Below are positions 17,901 to 26,161 of a DNA stretch of 64,000 nt, one piece after another. The first letter of the stretch is position 1; each line of letters begins with the position of its first letter. The stretch comes from Treponema sp. OMZ 787 (lineage in GTDB: Bacteria; Spirochaetota; Spirochaetia; Treponematales; Treponemataceae): NCBI RefSeq assembly GCF_024181225.1, contig NZ_CP051198.1, positions 2,692,919 through 2,756,918 of the forward strand. The letters run 5' to 3'. The notes below the pieces were generated by a model. That model ran no database searches. It was not told where the DNA came from and saw only the letters and a list, made by a program, of their open reading frames with translations. The translations under genes were made by a program, and so were the position numbers.

Positions 17901-18310
17901 GGTTTGATAAACGGCTGCGCTGTAAATGAGCTGTCACCGTAGGTCTGCATAAACCAAACCGCAATATGGTGGGCAAAACGGAGTACTAAAAGTGCTTCTT
18001 GCTCGTTAGCATCGTTTTCATGCGCAGAATTATTCCGTTTGATACGGACTTGATTAATCCATTGGTTTACATCATACGGAATAAGCCCCTCATTTTTGAG
18101 GATTCTTGTACGGTTAAAATGATTGTTTTCTTTTACATCTATTGGCTCCGGGATATGTTCGATACGCATCATTTCGCGAACCATCAGTTCTACAAATAAG
18201 CCGGATTTATTCTTACTTGATGCAGGATCCGAATATACATAGCGTTCTGCAAATTCCATTGTTTGAGCAAAATCAGGCCAATACATCTGTAAAAAAGTAA
18301 AATTACCCAT
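14936..18310 (-). CDS. hsdR: Type I restriction endonuclease/translocase HsdR
   Basis: About 1124 aa, first gene of the hsd operon. The N-terminus carries a DUF4145-like helical region and a coiled coil (about 160-210). Next come the PD-(D/E)XK nuclease (HADYALF then GIVEAKPY), helicase motif I MATGTGKT, motif II DEAH (IIIDEAHRG), motif III LTATP, a second RecA domain (STGIDVPE, QMLGRATR) and a C-terminal HsdM-binding part. ATP-driven translocation followed by cleavage is the known role. The start taken is ATG at 18310, after AGAAG; an in-frame TTG seven codons earlier is less likely. Confidence 0.94.
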   Translation of the reverse strand: MGNFTFLQMYWPDFAQTMEFAERYVYSDPASSKNKSGLFVELMVREMMRIEHIPEPIDVKENNHFNRTRILKNEGLIPYDVNQWINQVRIKRNNSAHENDANEQEALLVLRFAHHIAVWFMQTYGDSSFTAQPFIKPELTKRKINIMPLVRNQEKKIEEQKIELVHAEATIAEKDALIAERDKRLQELEAEIKKERKIREKALTLTPQSSRSKQERQDTSAQAIAKTKLTEAETRAIIDEQLRKVGWEADTENLRYAKGVWPQNGKRLAIAEWPVASEKGTTAHADYALFVGELLIGIVEAKPYAKNIHAVIDNQCHEYARNIKAEDEKFCMGVWHNYKVPFVFATNGRPYLKQLETESGIWFHDLRKSSNIPRALQGWYSPEDLLAKSRQNIDEADRALENLPYDFLRDPDGLNLRHYQLSAVEAVEQAVVSGQRQILLAMATGTGKTRTVLGMIYRFLKTNRLRRILFLVDRTALGEQVQDVFNDVKLEDLQPLNTIYNINTLDDIDIATETRVQVATVQGMISRIMSEEKDRIPSSGDFDCIIIDEAHRGYTLDRELSEAELLYRDQNDFISKYKKVIEYFDAVRIGLTATPALHTTQIFGNPVFTYSYREAVIDGYLVDYDAPYSIKTELNQHGIHHQKGEKLARYNPVTKELLNPEELADELDFDVEDFNKNVLTPAFNKTVLTELSKYIDPESDEKTIIFAVSDCHADEIVEQLRQIYKAHDITAAAIEKITYAIGDRKRVQDAIKRFKNEHYPTIVVTVDLLSTGIDVPEITKIVFMRRIKSRILYEQMLGRATRLCPKINKTHFEIYDTVDLYGYLNEVSSMKPTVSNPSVTFDELLEGYKTVTDSDHIAYINDQIIAKLQRAKRRMDQHQSNFFTVTANYDSVESFIAAAKEMRTHSEESCRDLFLEKRAAFNAFKESGENARYVIVSDKPDEFHEITRGYGKGQEPEDYLESFSEYIKTNRDKIEALEIICTRPADLTLKDLRNVSMTLDANGFNSMQLNTAITQLTKEECAADIITFIRRYAIGSPLISHEERICNAVKKLCKAHNFTASEKKWIERIEKYLINESVLNVQTFDEFSAWRAQGGFSKINKIFSGALTAIVRELNTYLYEDKAA

Positions 18311-18344
18311 AATTAACTTCTCATATCCCAAAACTATAGGAACA

Positions 18345-18350
18345 ATTATA
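18345..18350 (-). promoter_or_regulatory. Probable -10 of the hsd operon
   Basis: TATAAT in the context GTGTTATAATTG, about 35 bases before the hsdR ATG. No good -35 is visible. Confidence 0.45.
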
Positions 18351-18467
18351 ACACTATTTTAGTTATTTTAATAGTACCTTATAATGCTTAAAAGGCAACC
18401 GCTGAATGGCCGTAGCGTATTTTAGTTTTGGGGATGTTTCAAAAGTTTGTTACTTTTTTACCACCTA

Positions 18468-18497
18468 TTGCATAAACTGCACTTTAAGTAATATACT
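18468..18497 (+). promoter_or_regulatory. Sigma-70 promoter of the GNAT gene
   Basis: TTGCAT (18468-18473), an 18-base spacer and TATACT (18492-18497). Transcription would start about 10 bases before the first possible start codon. Confidence 0.6.
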
Positions 18498-18513
18498 GGT
18501 AAAAAAATAGGAG

Positions 18514-18978
18514 TTGTTTATAATAAACATTATAAAAATAGAAAACAAAGACGAAAAAGCAAAAATTGTCGAAGAAGTTTTGACGGATTTACCGGAATGG
18601 TTCGGCTTGCCTGAAAGCACAAAAGAGTATATCAATGATTCAAAAGAATTGGATTTATGGGCAGCAAAGGAAAATGATAAAATTATCGGGTTTATAACAT
18701 TAACCGAATCAAGCCCAGATTGTGCTGATGTGCATTGCATGGGAGTAAAAAAAATATATCACAATAAGGGAATCGGCACATTATTATTTAATGAGCTGAA
18801 AAAATTTGCTTCAACTAAATATGATTATATACAGGTAAAAACGGTAGATGAAGGACATTATAAAGAATATGACCAAACAATAGCCTTTTATAAAAAACAA
18901 GGATTTAAAAAATTAGAAGTTTTTCCCACACTCTGGGATGAATGGAATCCTTGCTTGGTAATGATCCAAAAATTATAA
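18514..18978 (+). CDS. GNAT-family N-acetyltransferase
   Basis: About 154 aa with the GNAT fold signature: a beta-strand with IIGFITLTESS, the acetyl-CoA loop region VKKIYHNKGIGTLLFNEL (an R/QxxGxG/A-type motif, here HNKGIG) and a C-terminal strand with FYKKQGFKKLE. The substrate cannot be told. The start is unclear: AGGAG at 18509-18513 directly abuts a TTG, and the codons that would suit its spacing are ATA and ATT. The real start may be one of these non-ATG codons. Just upstream lies the divergent hsd operon. Confidence 0.85.
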   Translation: MFIINIIKIENKDEKAKIVEEVLTDLPEWFGLPESTKEYINDSKELDLWAAKENDKIIGFITLTESSPDCADVHCMGVKKIYHNKGIGTLLFNELKKFASTKYDYIQVKTVDEGHYKEYDQTIAFYKKQGFKKLEVFPTLWDEWNPCLVMIQKL

Positions 18979-19074
18979 AACATCAAAAGTATTATCGGAT
19001 AATTTTAGTATTTTATCATTACATTGTACTTGCAAAAAAATTATTTTATATTATAATATTATTAGGGGGTAAGT

Positions 19075-19386
19075 ATGGCAAGTACATTAGTTCAAATTAG
19101 GGTTGATGAGAAACTGAAAGATGATGTGACTGCTGTTTATGAGCAGTTAGGATTAGACTTATCCACAGCCGTACGTATATTTTTTAAGCGTAGTGTTGCT
19201 GAAAATGGGATTCCTTTTAATATGAAACTGGAAAATACCAAACAAACTTTAATAAAAAAAGAAATCCCTCCGGACATTCTTTCAGCAATGCAATCTATGT
19301 CTAAAAGTGCAGCAATTTATGGCGTTTCCGAAATGAGCATTGAGGAAATTAATAATGAAATCGATGCAGCACGAAAAGGAAAATAG
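19075..19386 (+). CDS. RelB/DinJ-family antitoxin
   Basis: 103 aa. The N-terminal ribbon-helix-helix (LVQIRVDEKLKDDVTAVYEQLGL, then STAVRIFFKRSV) matches RelB/DinJ antitoxins, which bind their own promoter and neutralise a toxin through the C-terminal tail. An AGGGGG ribosome site precedes ATG. The toxin begins one base after its stop, and it is a PIN protein rather than the usual RelE/YafQ type. Confidence 0.88.
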   Translation: MASTLVQIRVDEKLKDDVTAVYEQLGLDLSTAVRIFFKRSVAENGIPFNMKLENTKQTLIKKEIPPDILSAMQSMSKSAAIYGVSEMSIEEINNEIDAARKGK

Positions 19387-19387
19387 A

Positions 19388-19804
19388 GTGCCGCTGTACG
19401 CCGTAATTGATACAAATGTTCTTGTTTCTGCATTTTTAAAAGAAAATTCTATTCCTCGTTTTGTGATTAACTATATGTATGCAGGCAAAATCATCCCAAT
19501 TTATAATGAAGAAATTATAAGCGAATATTTTGCTGTGTTGTCCCGTCCAAAATTTTGCTTTCCTAAGGAAGCTGTCAATATTGCGGTTAATGCAATACAA
19601 AAAATAGGCTTAAAAATGGATGGGATAAATGTTGAAGAAACTATACCTGATCCCAAAGATATTGTTTTTTATGCTGTTACACTGGATGCCAGGCAGAGAT
19701 TTGAGTCTTATTTGATCACAGGTAATACCAAGCACTTCCCTGCCAAAACCTTTGTTCTAACACCGCGTCAAATTTTAGATATAGTTGAACGGCTAAATTT
19801 ATAA
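19388..19804 (+). CDS. PIN-domain toxin-like ribonuclease
   Basis: About 138 aa, starting at GTG 19388 with AAAGGA 7 bases upstream. In-frame ATG codons at 19355 and 19364 lie inside the antitoxin gene. PIN acidic residues are visible: the first Asp in AVIDTNVLVSAF, Glu in EEIISEYFAVLSR and Asp in IPDPKDIVF, and the end ILTPRQIL is typical of the COG1569 group. These are Mg-dependent RNases acting as toxins. Coupling to the RelB-like gene upstream implies a toxin-antitoxin pair. Confidence 0.85.
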   Translation: MPLYAVIDTNVLVSAFLKENSIPRFVINYMYAGKIIPIYNEEIISEYFAVLSRPKFCFPKEAVNIAVNAIQKIGLKMDGINVEETIPDPKDIVFYAVTLDARQRFESYLITGNTKHFPAKTFVLTPRQILDIVERLNL

Positions 19805-19821
19805 AAAAGGAGCTTCACGGC

Positions 19822-20994
19822 GTGTACATAACCGATAATGAAACAAAAAAGGCCTTGCTTATTTTTACGGATATCTTATCAAGTCCGGCAAAAAACAATA
19901 TAAGCCGCTCATATTTACAGGAAAAGAGTGCAGAAGCTCTAAAAGAAATAGAAGAAAAAGAGCTCGAAAGCCTTGTTAAGACCATTTTTTTAAAGCCCCT
20001 ATCTTCTCTCCGCTTTAGAGTGGCAAAGGAAAATCCTGCGACTCTTGTAGGTTCGGGGCAGCTTGAAAAAATTGCTCAAGCTATCGAAGATGAAGGTGCC
20101 GATCTTGTTGTCTTTAACAGTGCTATAAGCCCCCGCATTCAGCGGAACCTTGAAGCCGCTTTAAATACCTGCGTTATAGACCGCTCCGAAGTTATCATTC
20201 AAATATTTGCAGACAGGGCTCAAACAAGAGAAGCCGTCTTGCAGGCAGAGCTTGCCCGTCTGGAGTACTCTATGCCCCGCCTTACCAGACGATGGACAAG
20301 TTTAGCACAGCAAAGAGGCGGCGCAAAGGGAACAAGGGGAGCTTCCAGAGGTGCGGGCGAAAAAAAGCTTGAACTTGACAAAAGACGACTAAAAACCGAA
20401 ATTGCAAAACTCAAAAAAGAGGTCGAAAGAGTCAGGCTTCAAAGAAAAGAGCAAAGAAAAACCCGTTTACAGGGGGATAAAAAAATAGGGGCGATTGTAG
20501 GCTACACAAACGCCGGAAAATCCTCCCTTTTAAAAAAACTTTCGGGAACCGAAATTTTTACCGAAGATAAGCTTTTTGCAACCCTTGATGCCGAAACCAG
20601 AAAAGTTTTTTTACAAACGGATGAAAAAAATATTCAAGTTTTGTTGACAGATACCGTAGGCTTTGTAAGCAATCTTCCCCATCAACTGATTGATGCCTTC
20701 CGCTCAACTCTTGAAGAAGCGGCCCTTGCAGATTTTTTGATAATAGTCTGCGATGCATCCCATCCCGCAATGGCCGAATGCCTTGAAGTAACAAAACAAG
20801 TTTTAGATGAACTTGACTCAAATAATAAACCGGCCATAATTGCGATAAACAAAATAGATGAAATTTTTGATGAAGGCGAGGTCTTGAAATTAAAGGAACG
20901 CCATCCCCAAGCCGTAGAAATTTCGGTTAAAACAGGCAGGGGGATTGAAATATTAAAGGAAAAAATGACCGAGATAATTATTTTTAATAAATAA
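19822..20994 (+). CDS. hflX: Ribosome-associated GTPase HflX
   Basis: 390 aa. The N-terminal HflX domain (ATLVGSGQLEKIA) is followed by a basic coiled coil (about 180-215), then a GTPase domain with P-loop GYTNAGKSS, G3 DTVGF, LPHQLIDAFRSTLEEA and G4 NKID. The family splits or rescues stalled ribosomes. It starts with GTG at 19822, ten bases after AAGGAG. It follows the toxin gene by 17 bases and could be co-transcribed with it. Confidence 0.93.
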   Translation: MYITDNETKKALLIFTDILSSPAKNNISRSYLQEKSAEALKEIEEKELESLVKTIFLKPLSSLRFRVAKENPATLVGSGQLEKIAQAIEDEGADLVVFNSAISPRIQRNLEAALNTCVIDRSEVIIQIFADRAQTREAVLQAELARLEYSMPRLTRRWTSLAQQRGGAKGTRGASRGAGEKKLELDKRRLKTEIAKLKKEVERVRLQRKEQRKTRLQGDKKIGAIVGYTNAGKSSLLKKLSGTEIFTEDKLFATLDAETRKVFLQTDEKNIQVLLTDTVGFVSNLPHQLIDAFRSTLEEAALADFLIIVCDASHPAMAECLEVTKQVLDELDSNNKPAIIAINKIDEIFDEGEVLKLKERHPQAVEISVKTGRGIEILKEKMTEIIIFNK

Positions 20995-21016
20995 CAAGAT
21001 AATGCGTAAAATACAC

Positions 21017-21045
21017 TTGACACAGTATTATGTTACTGATATAAT
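21017..21045 (+). promoter_or_regulatory. Consensus sigma-70 promoter of tRNA-Ala
   Basis: TTGACA (21017-21022), 17 bases, TATAAT (21040-21045): a perfect match to both consensus hexamers, as expected for a stable RNA. Confidence 0.9.
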
Positions 21046-21059
21046 CAGTTCATATTTAT

Positions 21060-21132
<73 letters not shown>

Positions 21133-21185
21133 ATATTAAAAGTTGGTACATTTCTGACATATTGATTTGATAAGGCGGCTAATCG

Positions 21186-22898
21186 GTGGATTCGACAACT
21201 GAAATAGATCTTGATGAGCTTCTCAAAGATGTAGTAATGCCTTCCGGAGGCAGCACGGCACAAGCACCGCCGCCCCATGCTAATTTCGATTTCGACATAA
21301 ATCAACCAAATCCTTTTCCAAACATAAAGGCCGGAGGCTTAAGCAGGGAGACTATGCTTTCGATAGCTCCTGAAGCCAGAGGAGAAGCAAAACGCGATCC
21401 CAGCGAACCGGATCTTACACTAACACATTTTGAAAAAGTTGAAAAATTTTTCGCAGATACAGCACACACATTATTTGACACAGCAGAATTTTACAAGATA
21501 GTTTTAAAGGGAGAAGGAGAAAATGCCCAACGTCTTCATGCATCTTTAACCAAATTTTTAACGGCTACAGATCCAAAAGATAGAAGCGTATTCAGGCAGC
21601 AGGTTGAGTCTTCATATTGGAACCTTGTTGCCGATATGGTCATGAAAATTGCATCCGGAAAATCATCAAAAGAAAAGCAATATGCAATCAGATACGGCCT
21701 TGTTCTACCTACTCTTTTAACTACCGCACAAAAAGATATGTTTGCAAAAATAATAGACGAAAACACATATTGCGAGGCCGTCTATTATTTGGATGAGTGG
21801 TTTAGAGAAATAGGGGCAGGAAAAATCAATCCTTCTGCTACGGATGAAGTCAGAGTTACAAAAAAAGACGATAATTCACGATTTAATCAGCTTTTAGAAA
21901 AAGCAAAAGGAAAACTTCAAACAGCAGATAATTTATTAAGAGCAAAATCAGAAGAAATCAGCAGATTTGAAGACTCTATAAGACAGCAAATCGATAATAT
22001 GTTCTCCCATGATATGCTGGCTAATTTTTCAAATGTCAAATCTCCTTATACCGAATCACAAAAACAGCAAATCTTGCAAATAAACGACAGATTAAAAAAA
22101 CTCCTCAATTTTGATAAAGAACTGCAAAACTGCATTTCAGACTATAAAGAGGCTGATGCAGATGTACGCAGCCTGAGAGAAAAGGCAGATGCTTCAGGCG
22201 GAGTTACGGCAAATATGTCGGGAGCCGAGGGCGAATTCGATACCGTAAAACAGATGGCAAAAATGACTTGCGGAAGGAAGGGAAATCATTTTCCTATTCT
22301 ATCAAGAGAGTATTTTAGAAGCTCATCAAAAGAGTTGGGCACACGCGAAAACATTCTACGCGAAATGAAGTGGCTTGAAGACATAGATGTTCAGGCTTAC
22401 TGCCGTCAATATAAAAATCAGCTAAACCGTATACCTCCCTTTGTTATTTTAGTTCCGACTTACGGAGATATAGGCTTTTGTTGGGAGCCATTTGACAGAT
22501 ACAACCGCGTAACAAGCCGAGGAAGAATCGTAATTCCCATGTACCCAAAAAGCTTAAGGGTGTCGCTCCTAATGGCCACAGCCGACTTACGCTGGCAGGT
22601 TGCTAAGGAAAAAGCTTCTTACTATTGGATGGAGGAAGGATTAACGGGTAACTATTACCAATGGTTCCAAAACCAAAAACTAAAAGGCGACATAAAAGAA
22701 TATTTTATACAGGATTATATAACTTGGATGATCAAAGAAAGTGAAGGCATCCAAAAATTGGATAAGGAAGTCAGGGAAGTATTTTGGAGATACATGCCTT
22801 TTTCCGATTCAATTAAGGCAAAACTTAAAGACAGAGCCTTAGTATATCAAGAGCTTTGCCAAAGAGATATAAACCGGCAGATGTCGGATGGGTATTAG
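21186..22898 (+). CDS. Conserved treponemal hypothetical protein
   Basis: A 570-aa protein starting at GTG 21186, with no signal peptide or membrane segment. The first 60 residues are Pro-, Gly- and Asp-rich and look disordered. Residues about 230-340 are charged and heptad-like, suggesting coiled coil. The C-terminal third is compact, with PPFVILVPTYGDIGFCWEPF and a tryptophan-rich segment. I recognise no domain of known function. The glutaredoxin-like gene starts 3 bases after its stop, so the two form an operon and may act together. A cytoplasmic structural or regulatory role is possible but unsupported. Confidence 0.75.
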   Translation: MDSTTEIDLDELLKDVVMPSGGSTAQAPPPHANFDFDINQPNPFPNIKAGGLSRETMLSIAPEARGEAKRDPSEPDLTLTHFEKVEKFFADTAHTLFDTAEFYKIVLKGEGENAQRLHASLTKFLTATDPKDRSVFRQQVESSYWNLVADMVMKIASGKSSKEKQYAIRYGLVLPTLLTTAQKDMFAKIIDENTYCEAVYYLDEWFREIGAGKINPSATDEVRVTKKDDNSRFNQLLEKAKGKLQTADNLLRAKSEEISRFEDSIRQQIDNMFSHDMLANFSNVKSPYTESQKQQILQINDRLKKLLNFDKELQNCISDYKEADADVRSLREKADASGGVTANMSGAEGEFDTVKQMAKMTCGRKGNHFPILSREYFRSSSKELGTRENILREMKWLEDIDVQAYCRQYKNQLNRIPPFVILVPTYGDIGFCWEPFDRYNRVTSRGRIVIPMYPKSLRVSLLMATADLRWQVAKEKASYYWMEEGLTGNYYQWFQNQKLKGDIKEYFIQDYITWMIKESEGIQKLDKEVREVFWRYMPFSDSIKAKLKDRALVYQELCQRDINRQMSDGY

Positions 22899-22901
22899 AC
22901 T

Positions 22902-23174
22902 ATGAAAAAACAATTATTTTTATTTGCCAGTAAATTATGCCCCGATTGCGGGCCTGCAAAGGAATATTTAGAAAGAAAAGGAGTAAACTTCCGTTATTTT
23001 GACATTACTGAAGACTTAGGTTATTTAAAGTTTTTGTTAAAATATCGGGATGAAAGAGCTGAATTTGCTCAGTTCAAAAAGGAGGGGAAAATCGGCATCC
23101 CATGCTTGATGATTGGAGACGGTGAAGAGTTTGTATTCGACATTGAAGGAGCAGACCTATCAAAATGGTCTTAG
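22902..23174 (+). CDS. Glutaredoxin-like protein
   Basis: 90 aa. A thioredoxin fold is suggested by the N-terminal strand LFLFAS followed by the redox motif CPDC (Cys13, Cys16) and by the cis-proline segment GIPCLMI. The CPDC motif differs from the CPYC of classical glutaredoxins. It is close to the short glutaredoxin-related proteins of anaerobes. The partner may be the 570-aa protein encoded just upstream. A strong terminator follows. Confidence 0.82.
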   Translation: MKKQLFLFASKLCPDCGPAKEYLERKGVNFRYFDITEDLGYLKFLLKYRDERAEFAQFKKEGKIGIPCLMIGDGEEFVFDIEGADLSKWS

Positions 23175-23250
23175 CTCTAACGCAATCTTTTTGCCCTAAG
23201 TCAGGTATTTTTAGGCCGATTGGTATTTAGGCGAACCCTAGATACAATCC

Positions 23251-23285
23251 AGCAGGATGTGAGAGGACACATCCTGCTTTTTTTA
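23251..23285 (+). terminator. Intrinsic terminator after the glutaredoxin-like gene
   Basis: An 11-base-pair perfect stem (23251-23261 with 23268-23278, loop AGAGGA) is followed by seven T residues. Confidence 0.93.
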
Positions 23286-23296
23286 TGCAAAATTGC

Positions 23297-24388
23297 TTAC
23301 TTTAACACAGTTAAAGGATTAATGAGCTTTCCGTTTTTATATATGGAAAAATGAACATGAGGCCCTGTAGATCTTCCAGTATTACCTACAGTTCCGATGA
23401 TACCGCCCTGATTTAAAACTTGCCCCCGCCTTACCTTTATTGTATGCATATGCCCGTACATTGACTGGTAGCCGCCTGAATGGGTTACAATTACATAATT
23501 ACCGTAAACGGCAGAATATCCAGTATAAGAAACCTTACCGTCGAGGGTCAATTTAATCGGTGTACCTGTGGGTGCCGCAATATCTATCCCAGTGTGAAAA
23601 CTTTTTCTTCCGGTAAAAGGATCTCTTCTATAACCGAAAGGCGAAGTAAGCCTTCCAATTATAGGATAAATAAAAAGCTCTCCCAAGGCCTTTTTAAGCT
23701 CAAAAGAGCTCATCGCAGCACCCGGAATAAAAAGTTTTTGTCCTATACTTACTGTTTGATTTTCAAGGTCATTGGCATCCAAGATTGCATTGATAGGCAG
23801 CTGAAATTTACCGGCGATTGAAGCAAGGGAATCTCCTTTTACGGCCGTATAAATAAGCCCGTCAATCGAAGGTATAAGAAGCTTTTGCCCTATCCTCAAC
23901 TTTTTTGCACTGCTTATCTCGTTTACGGAAAGCAAGGTTCCCATATTTTTAAGGCCGAATTTTTGAATAATACCGCTTACGGTATCCCCTTTTGAAACCA
24001 TATAATCTTCAAAATCAACTGCTGCGATAAAATCAGGAACATCAGCAAGAGAAGATGAAGCCCCTTCCACTGCCTCCGAATTGATAGGAGCCTCACCTTT
24101 TACGCCCTCAGAAGGAGACATGGTATATTGCCGCATTGCATTTACCGCAGAAGGTTCTTCCCAAAATGATATAGACCTTATCGATGAAAGCCCCAAATTC
24201 AGCCTTAAAATCGGAAAATAAAAAAATATAAATCCGAAAGTTATCATCAATAATGGGCCTAAAACAATGAAAGGTTCATATTTAGACCAAATAGCGGCTT
24301 TGTTTACATTTACCGCCTTTCTATATCTATTTCGATCATATAATCTATTGTTATGATGCAGAACATCAGCATAAGTTATAATATCCAT
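23297..24388 (-). CDS. LysM-containing M23 metallopeptidase, membrane-anchored
   Basis: 363 aa. A short cytoplasmic tail, one membrane span (about 39-61), two LysM domains (about 128-174 and 180-222) and a C-terminal LytM/M23 endopeptidase. Zinc ligands are His265 and Asp269 (HTGID) and the HVH at 334-336, so the enzyme should be active against peptidoglycan cross-bridges in the periplasm. The LysM domains bind glycan strands. Likely roles are cell division or wall remodelling; which one is not visible. The gene lies convergent to the glutaredoxin operon and shares its terminator region. Confidence 0.92.
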   Translation of the reverse strand: MDIITYADVLHHNNRLYDRNRYRKAVNVNKAAIWSKYEPFIVLGPLLMITFGFIFFYFPILRLNLGLSSIRSISFWEEPSAVNAMRQYTMSPSEGVKGEAPINSEAVEGASSSLADVPDFIAAVDFEDYMVSKGDTVSGIIQKFGLKNMGTLLSVNEISSAKKLRIGQKLLIPSIDGLIYTAVKGDSLASIAGKFQLPINAILDANDLENQTVSIGQKLFIPGAAMSSFELKKALGELFIYPIIGRLTSPFGYRRDPFTGRKSFHTGIDIAAPTGTPIKLTLDGKVSYTGYSAVYGNYVIVTHSGGYQSMYGHMHTIKVRRGQVLNQGGIIGTVGNTGRSTGPHVHFSIYKNGKLINPLTVLK

Positions 24389-24433
24389 ATCTCCTATATC
24401 GGCATAAAAAAATAGCTTTTTAGGCTAAATTAA

Positions 24434-26053
24434 TCAATCCGATATGAAGGCATACTTTAGGTTGTAAGTTCCAGGATAAAACTGTTTAACTCCTTTTAAT
24501 TTCGGCTGCATAAAGATATTATAGGTCTGGTTTGCGTAAGGAGAAATACCGCATTCTTCAGCCAATAAAATCATTTCAGCTTTTTTAAAAAGTTCAAGTT
24601 TTTCGTTAAAATCGGAGCTTTTTTTTGCTCTTTGCACCAAGCCGGTGTACTCCTTATTTTCCCAGCCGATAGGAACAATTTTGTTCCCCGGTAAAAAAAG
24701 ATCCAGATATCTGGCAGGCGTATCAATGCCGCCGCCCCATGATTTAAAGCCGACTTGATAATCCAAGCTCTTATTCCGCTTTTTAAAGACAGTTCCCTCG
24801 ATTTTGTCAAGCTCTACATTTACACCCAAAACATTTGAAAGCCTGTTTTGCAAGTATTCGTCAAATTTGGAGCTTTCATTTGAAGGAAACATTATCGAAA
24901 TCGTTATCTTTGACGGGTCATCCCCAAGTCCGAGCTCTTTTAAACCTTCAATAAAATGAGATTTAGGATCGGGAACTTTTTTTATCAGCTCCTGAATCGG
25001 ATCGCCTGCAAGGGTTCGGTAATTTTTACCTTCAAGCTCGGTTGCAATCGAAACAAAGCCGTAGGCTGGTTTATAAATATCGTCAAACAAGTCCGTGCAA
25101 ATTTCTTTGCGGTCAAGGCTTGCAGAAAGTGCCTGACGAATTTTTTTATTTGAAAAAAGCTTATCTTTTTGGTTCATAAAGATATATTGAACACGGCTGT
25201 CAACTCCGTTCATTTCGGCAAAGCGGTTTTCTTTTTTTAGCTTGTTTATCCAGCTGATGGAATACGCATTCGCAATATCGATGCTGCCGTTTAAAAGTTC
25301 TCCAAGGGCAGCATTTTCTTCATTTATTATTTTAAATGTAAGAGCATCTATTTTTACCTTTTCGGCATTCCAAAATTTTTCGTTTTTAACAAGTTCAATT
25401 TTGCTGTTATGTACCCAGCTTTTGACCTTAAAGGCTCCGCTGCAAATTATTTTTTCGGCATCACTTCCGTATGATAGGCCGAATTGGCTTATAATATCTT
25501 CCCTTTGCGGCGGAATTTTTGCTGCAAATTCATGAAGATTTTTTATGGGATTTTCGGTTACAATTTGCAGTGTTCTTTCGTCAATGGCCTTGATACCTAT
25601 CTCGGAATAATCCAATTTTCCTTTCAAAATTGCTTGAGCATTTTTGATATAGTCGTAGTACATTGCCATGGGAGAGGCAGATTCGGCATTAATGATACGG
25701 CGAATACTGTATACAAAGTCTTCAGCCCTTATCTTTACGCCGTCAGACCAATAAGCTTCACGCAATTTGAAGGTCCATTCGGTATAATCGTCATTATGAG
25801 TCCATGACTCGGCAATGGCCGGAAGGATTTTTCTTTCCCCATTATCTTCGGTCAAAATATCGGTTAAATTCTCGTTTATATAGTCCAGCACTATAAAAGA
25901 ATACCTATCCGAAGCCTTTGCAGCATCCAAAATACTCGGTTCTGCCCCCAATGAGGCCGTAACGGTTTTAGGCCCCTCAATATTTTTATTGCCTCCGCAG
26001 GCAAAAAAAAGCAGCACTAGTGCTGCAATAAAAAGAATTTTTATAGTTTTCAT
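24434..26053 (-). CDS. Oligopeptide ABC transporter substrate-binding lipoprotein (OppA-like)
   Basis: 539 aa of the SBP_bac_5 family. A lipoprotein signal peptide ends at LLFFAC with Cys19. Family landmarks follow: LGAEPSILDAAKA, ILPAIAESWTHNDDYTEWTFKLR and a C-terminal KGVKQFYPGTYNLKYAFI. It would capture oligopeptides for uptake, a main carbon and nitrogen source for oral treponemes. The start is ATG 26053 with GAGG at 6 bases; a longer in-frame reading upstream does not encode a signal peptide. No permease genes lie beside it, so it probably serves a transporter encoded elsewhere. Confidence 0.9.
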   Translation of the reverse strand: MKTIKILFIAALVLLFFACGGNKNIEGPKTVTASLGAEPSILDAAKASDRYSFIVLDYINENLTDILTEDNGERKILPAIAESWTHNDDYTEWTFKLREAYWSDGVKIRAEDFVYSIRRIINAESASPMAMYYDYIKNAQAILKGKLDYSEIGIKAIDERTLQIVTENPIKNLHEFAAKIPPQREDIISQFGLSYGSDAEKIICSGAFKVKSWVHNSKIELVKNEKFWNAEKVKIDALTFKIINEENAALGELLNGSIDIANAYSISWINKLKKENRFAEMNGVDSRVQYIFMNQKDKLFSNKKIRQALSASLDRKEICTDLFDDIYKPAYGFVSIATELEGKNYRTLAGDPIQELIKKVPDPKSHFIEGLKELGLGDDPSKITISIMFPSNESSKFDEYLQNRLSNVLGVNVELDKIEGTVFKKRNKSLDYQVGFKSWGGGIDTPARYLDLFLPGNKIVPIGWENKEYTGLVQRAKKSSDFNEKLELFKKAEMILLAEECGISPYANQTYNIFMQPKLKGVKQFYPGTYNLKYAFISD

Positions 26054-26134
26054 ATAAACCTCGGCTTGTACTATAACAAATTTCAGACTATTCTTCCACC
26101 GGTCCATACCCTTTAAAATTTCTCTAATCTATGC

Positions 26135-26140
26135 TATAAT
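26135..26140 (+). promoter_or_regulatory. Extended -10 promoter of the Rpn gene
   Basis: TATGCTATAAT, an extended -10 (TGC before TATAAT). The paralogue at 27485 has the same element (TATATGCTATAAT, about 27452-27464), so the promoter was duplicated with the gene. Confidence 0.6.
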
Positions 26141-26161
26141 ATAAAAGATGGAGGGATGGTC

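Noticed and set aside
17459..17929. 156-codon plus-strand frame in hsdR
   Set aside because: Antisense to the HsdR nuclease domain and coiled coil; Cys- and Phe-rich shadow composition.
26054..26107. Upstream extension of the OppA-like protein
   Set aside because: It would bury the lipoprotein signal; the ATG at 26053 has a GAGG site.
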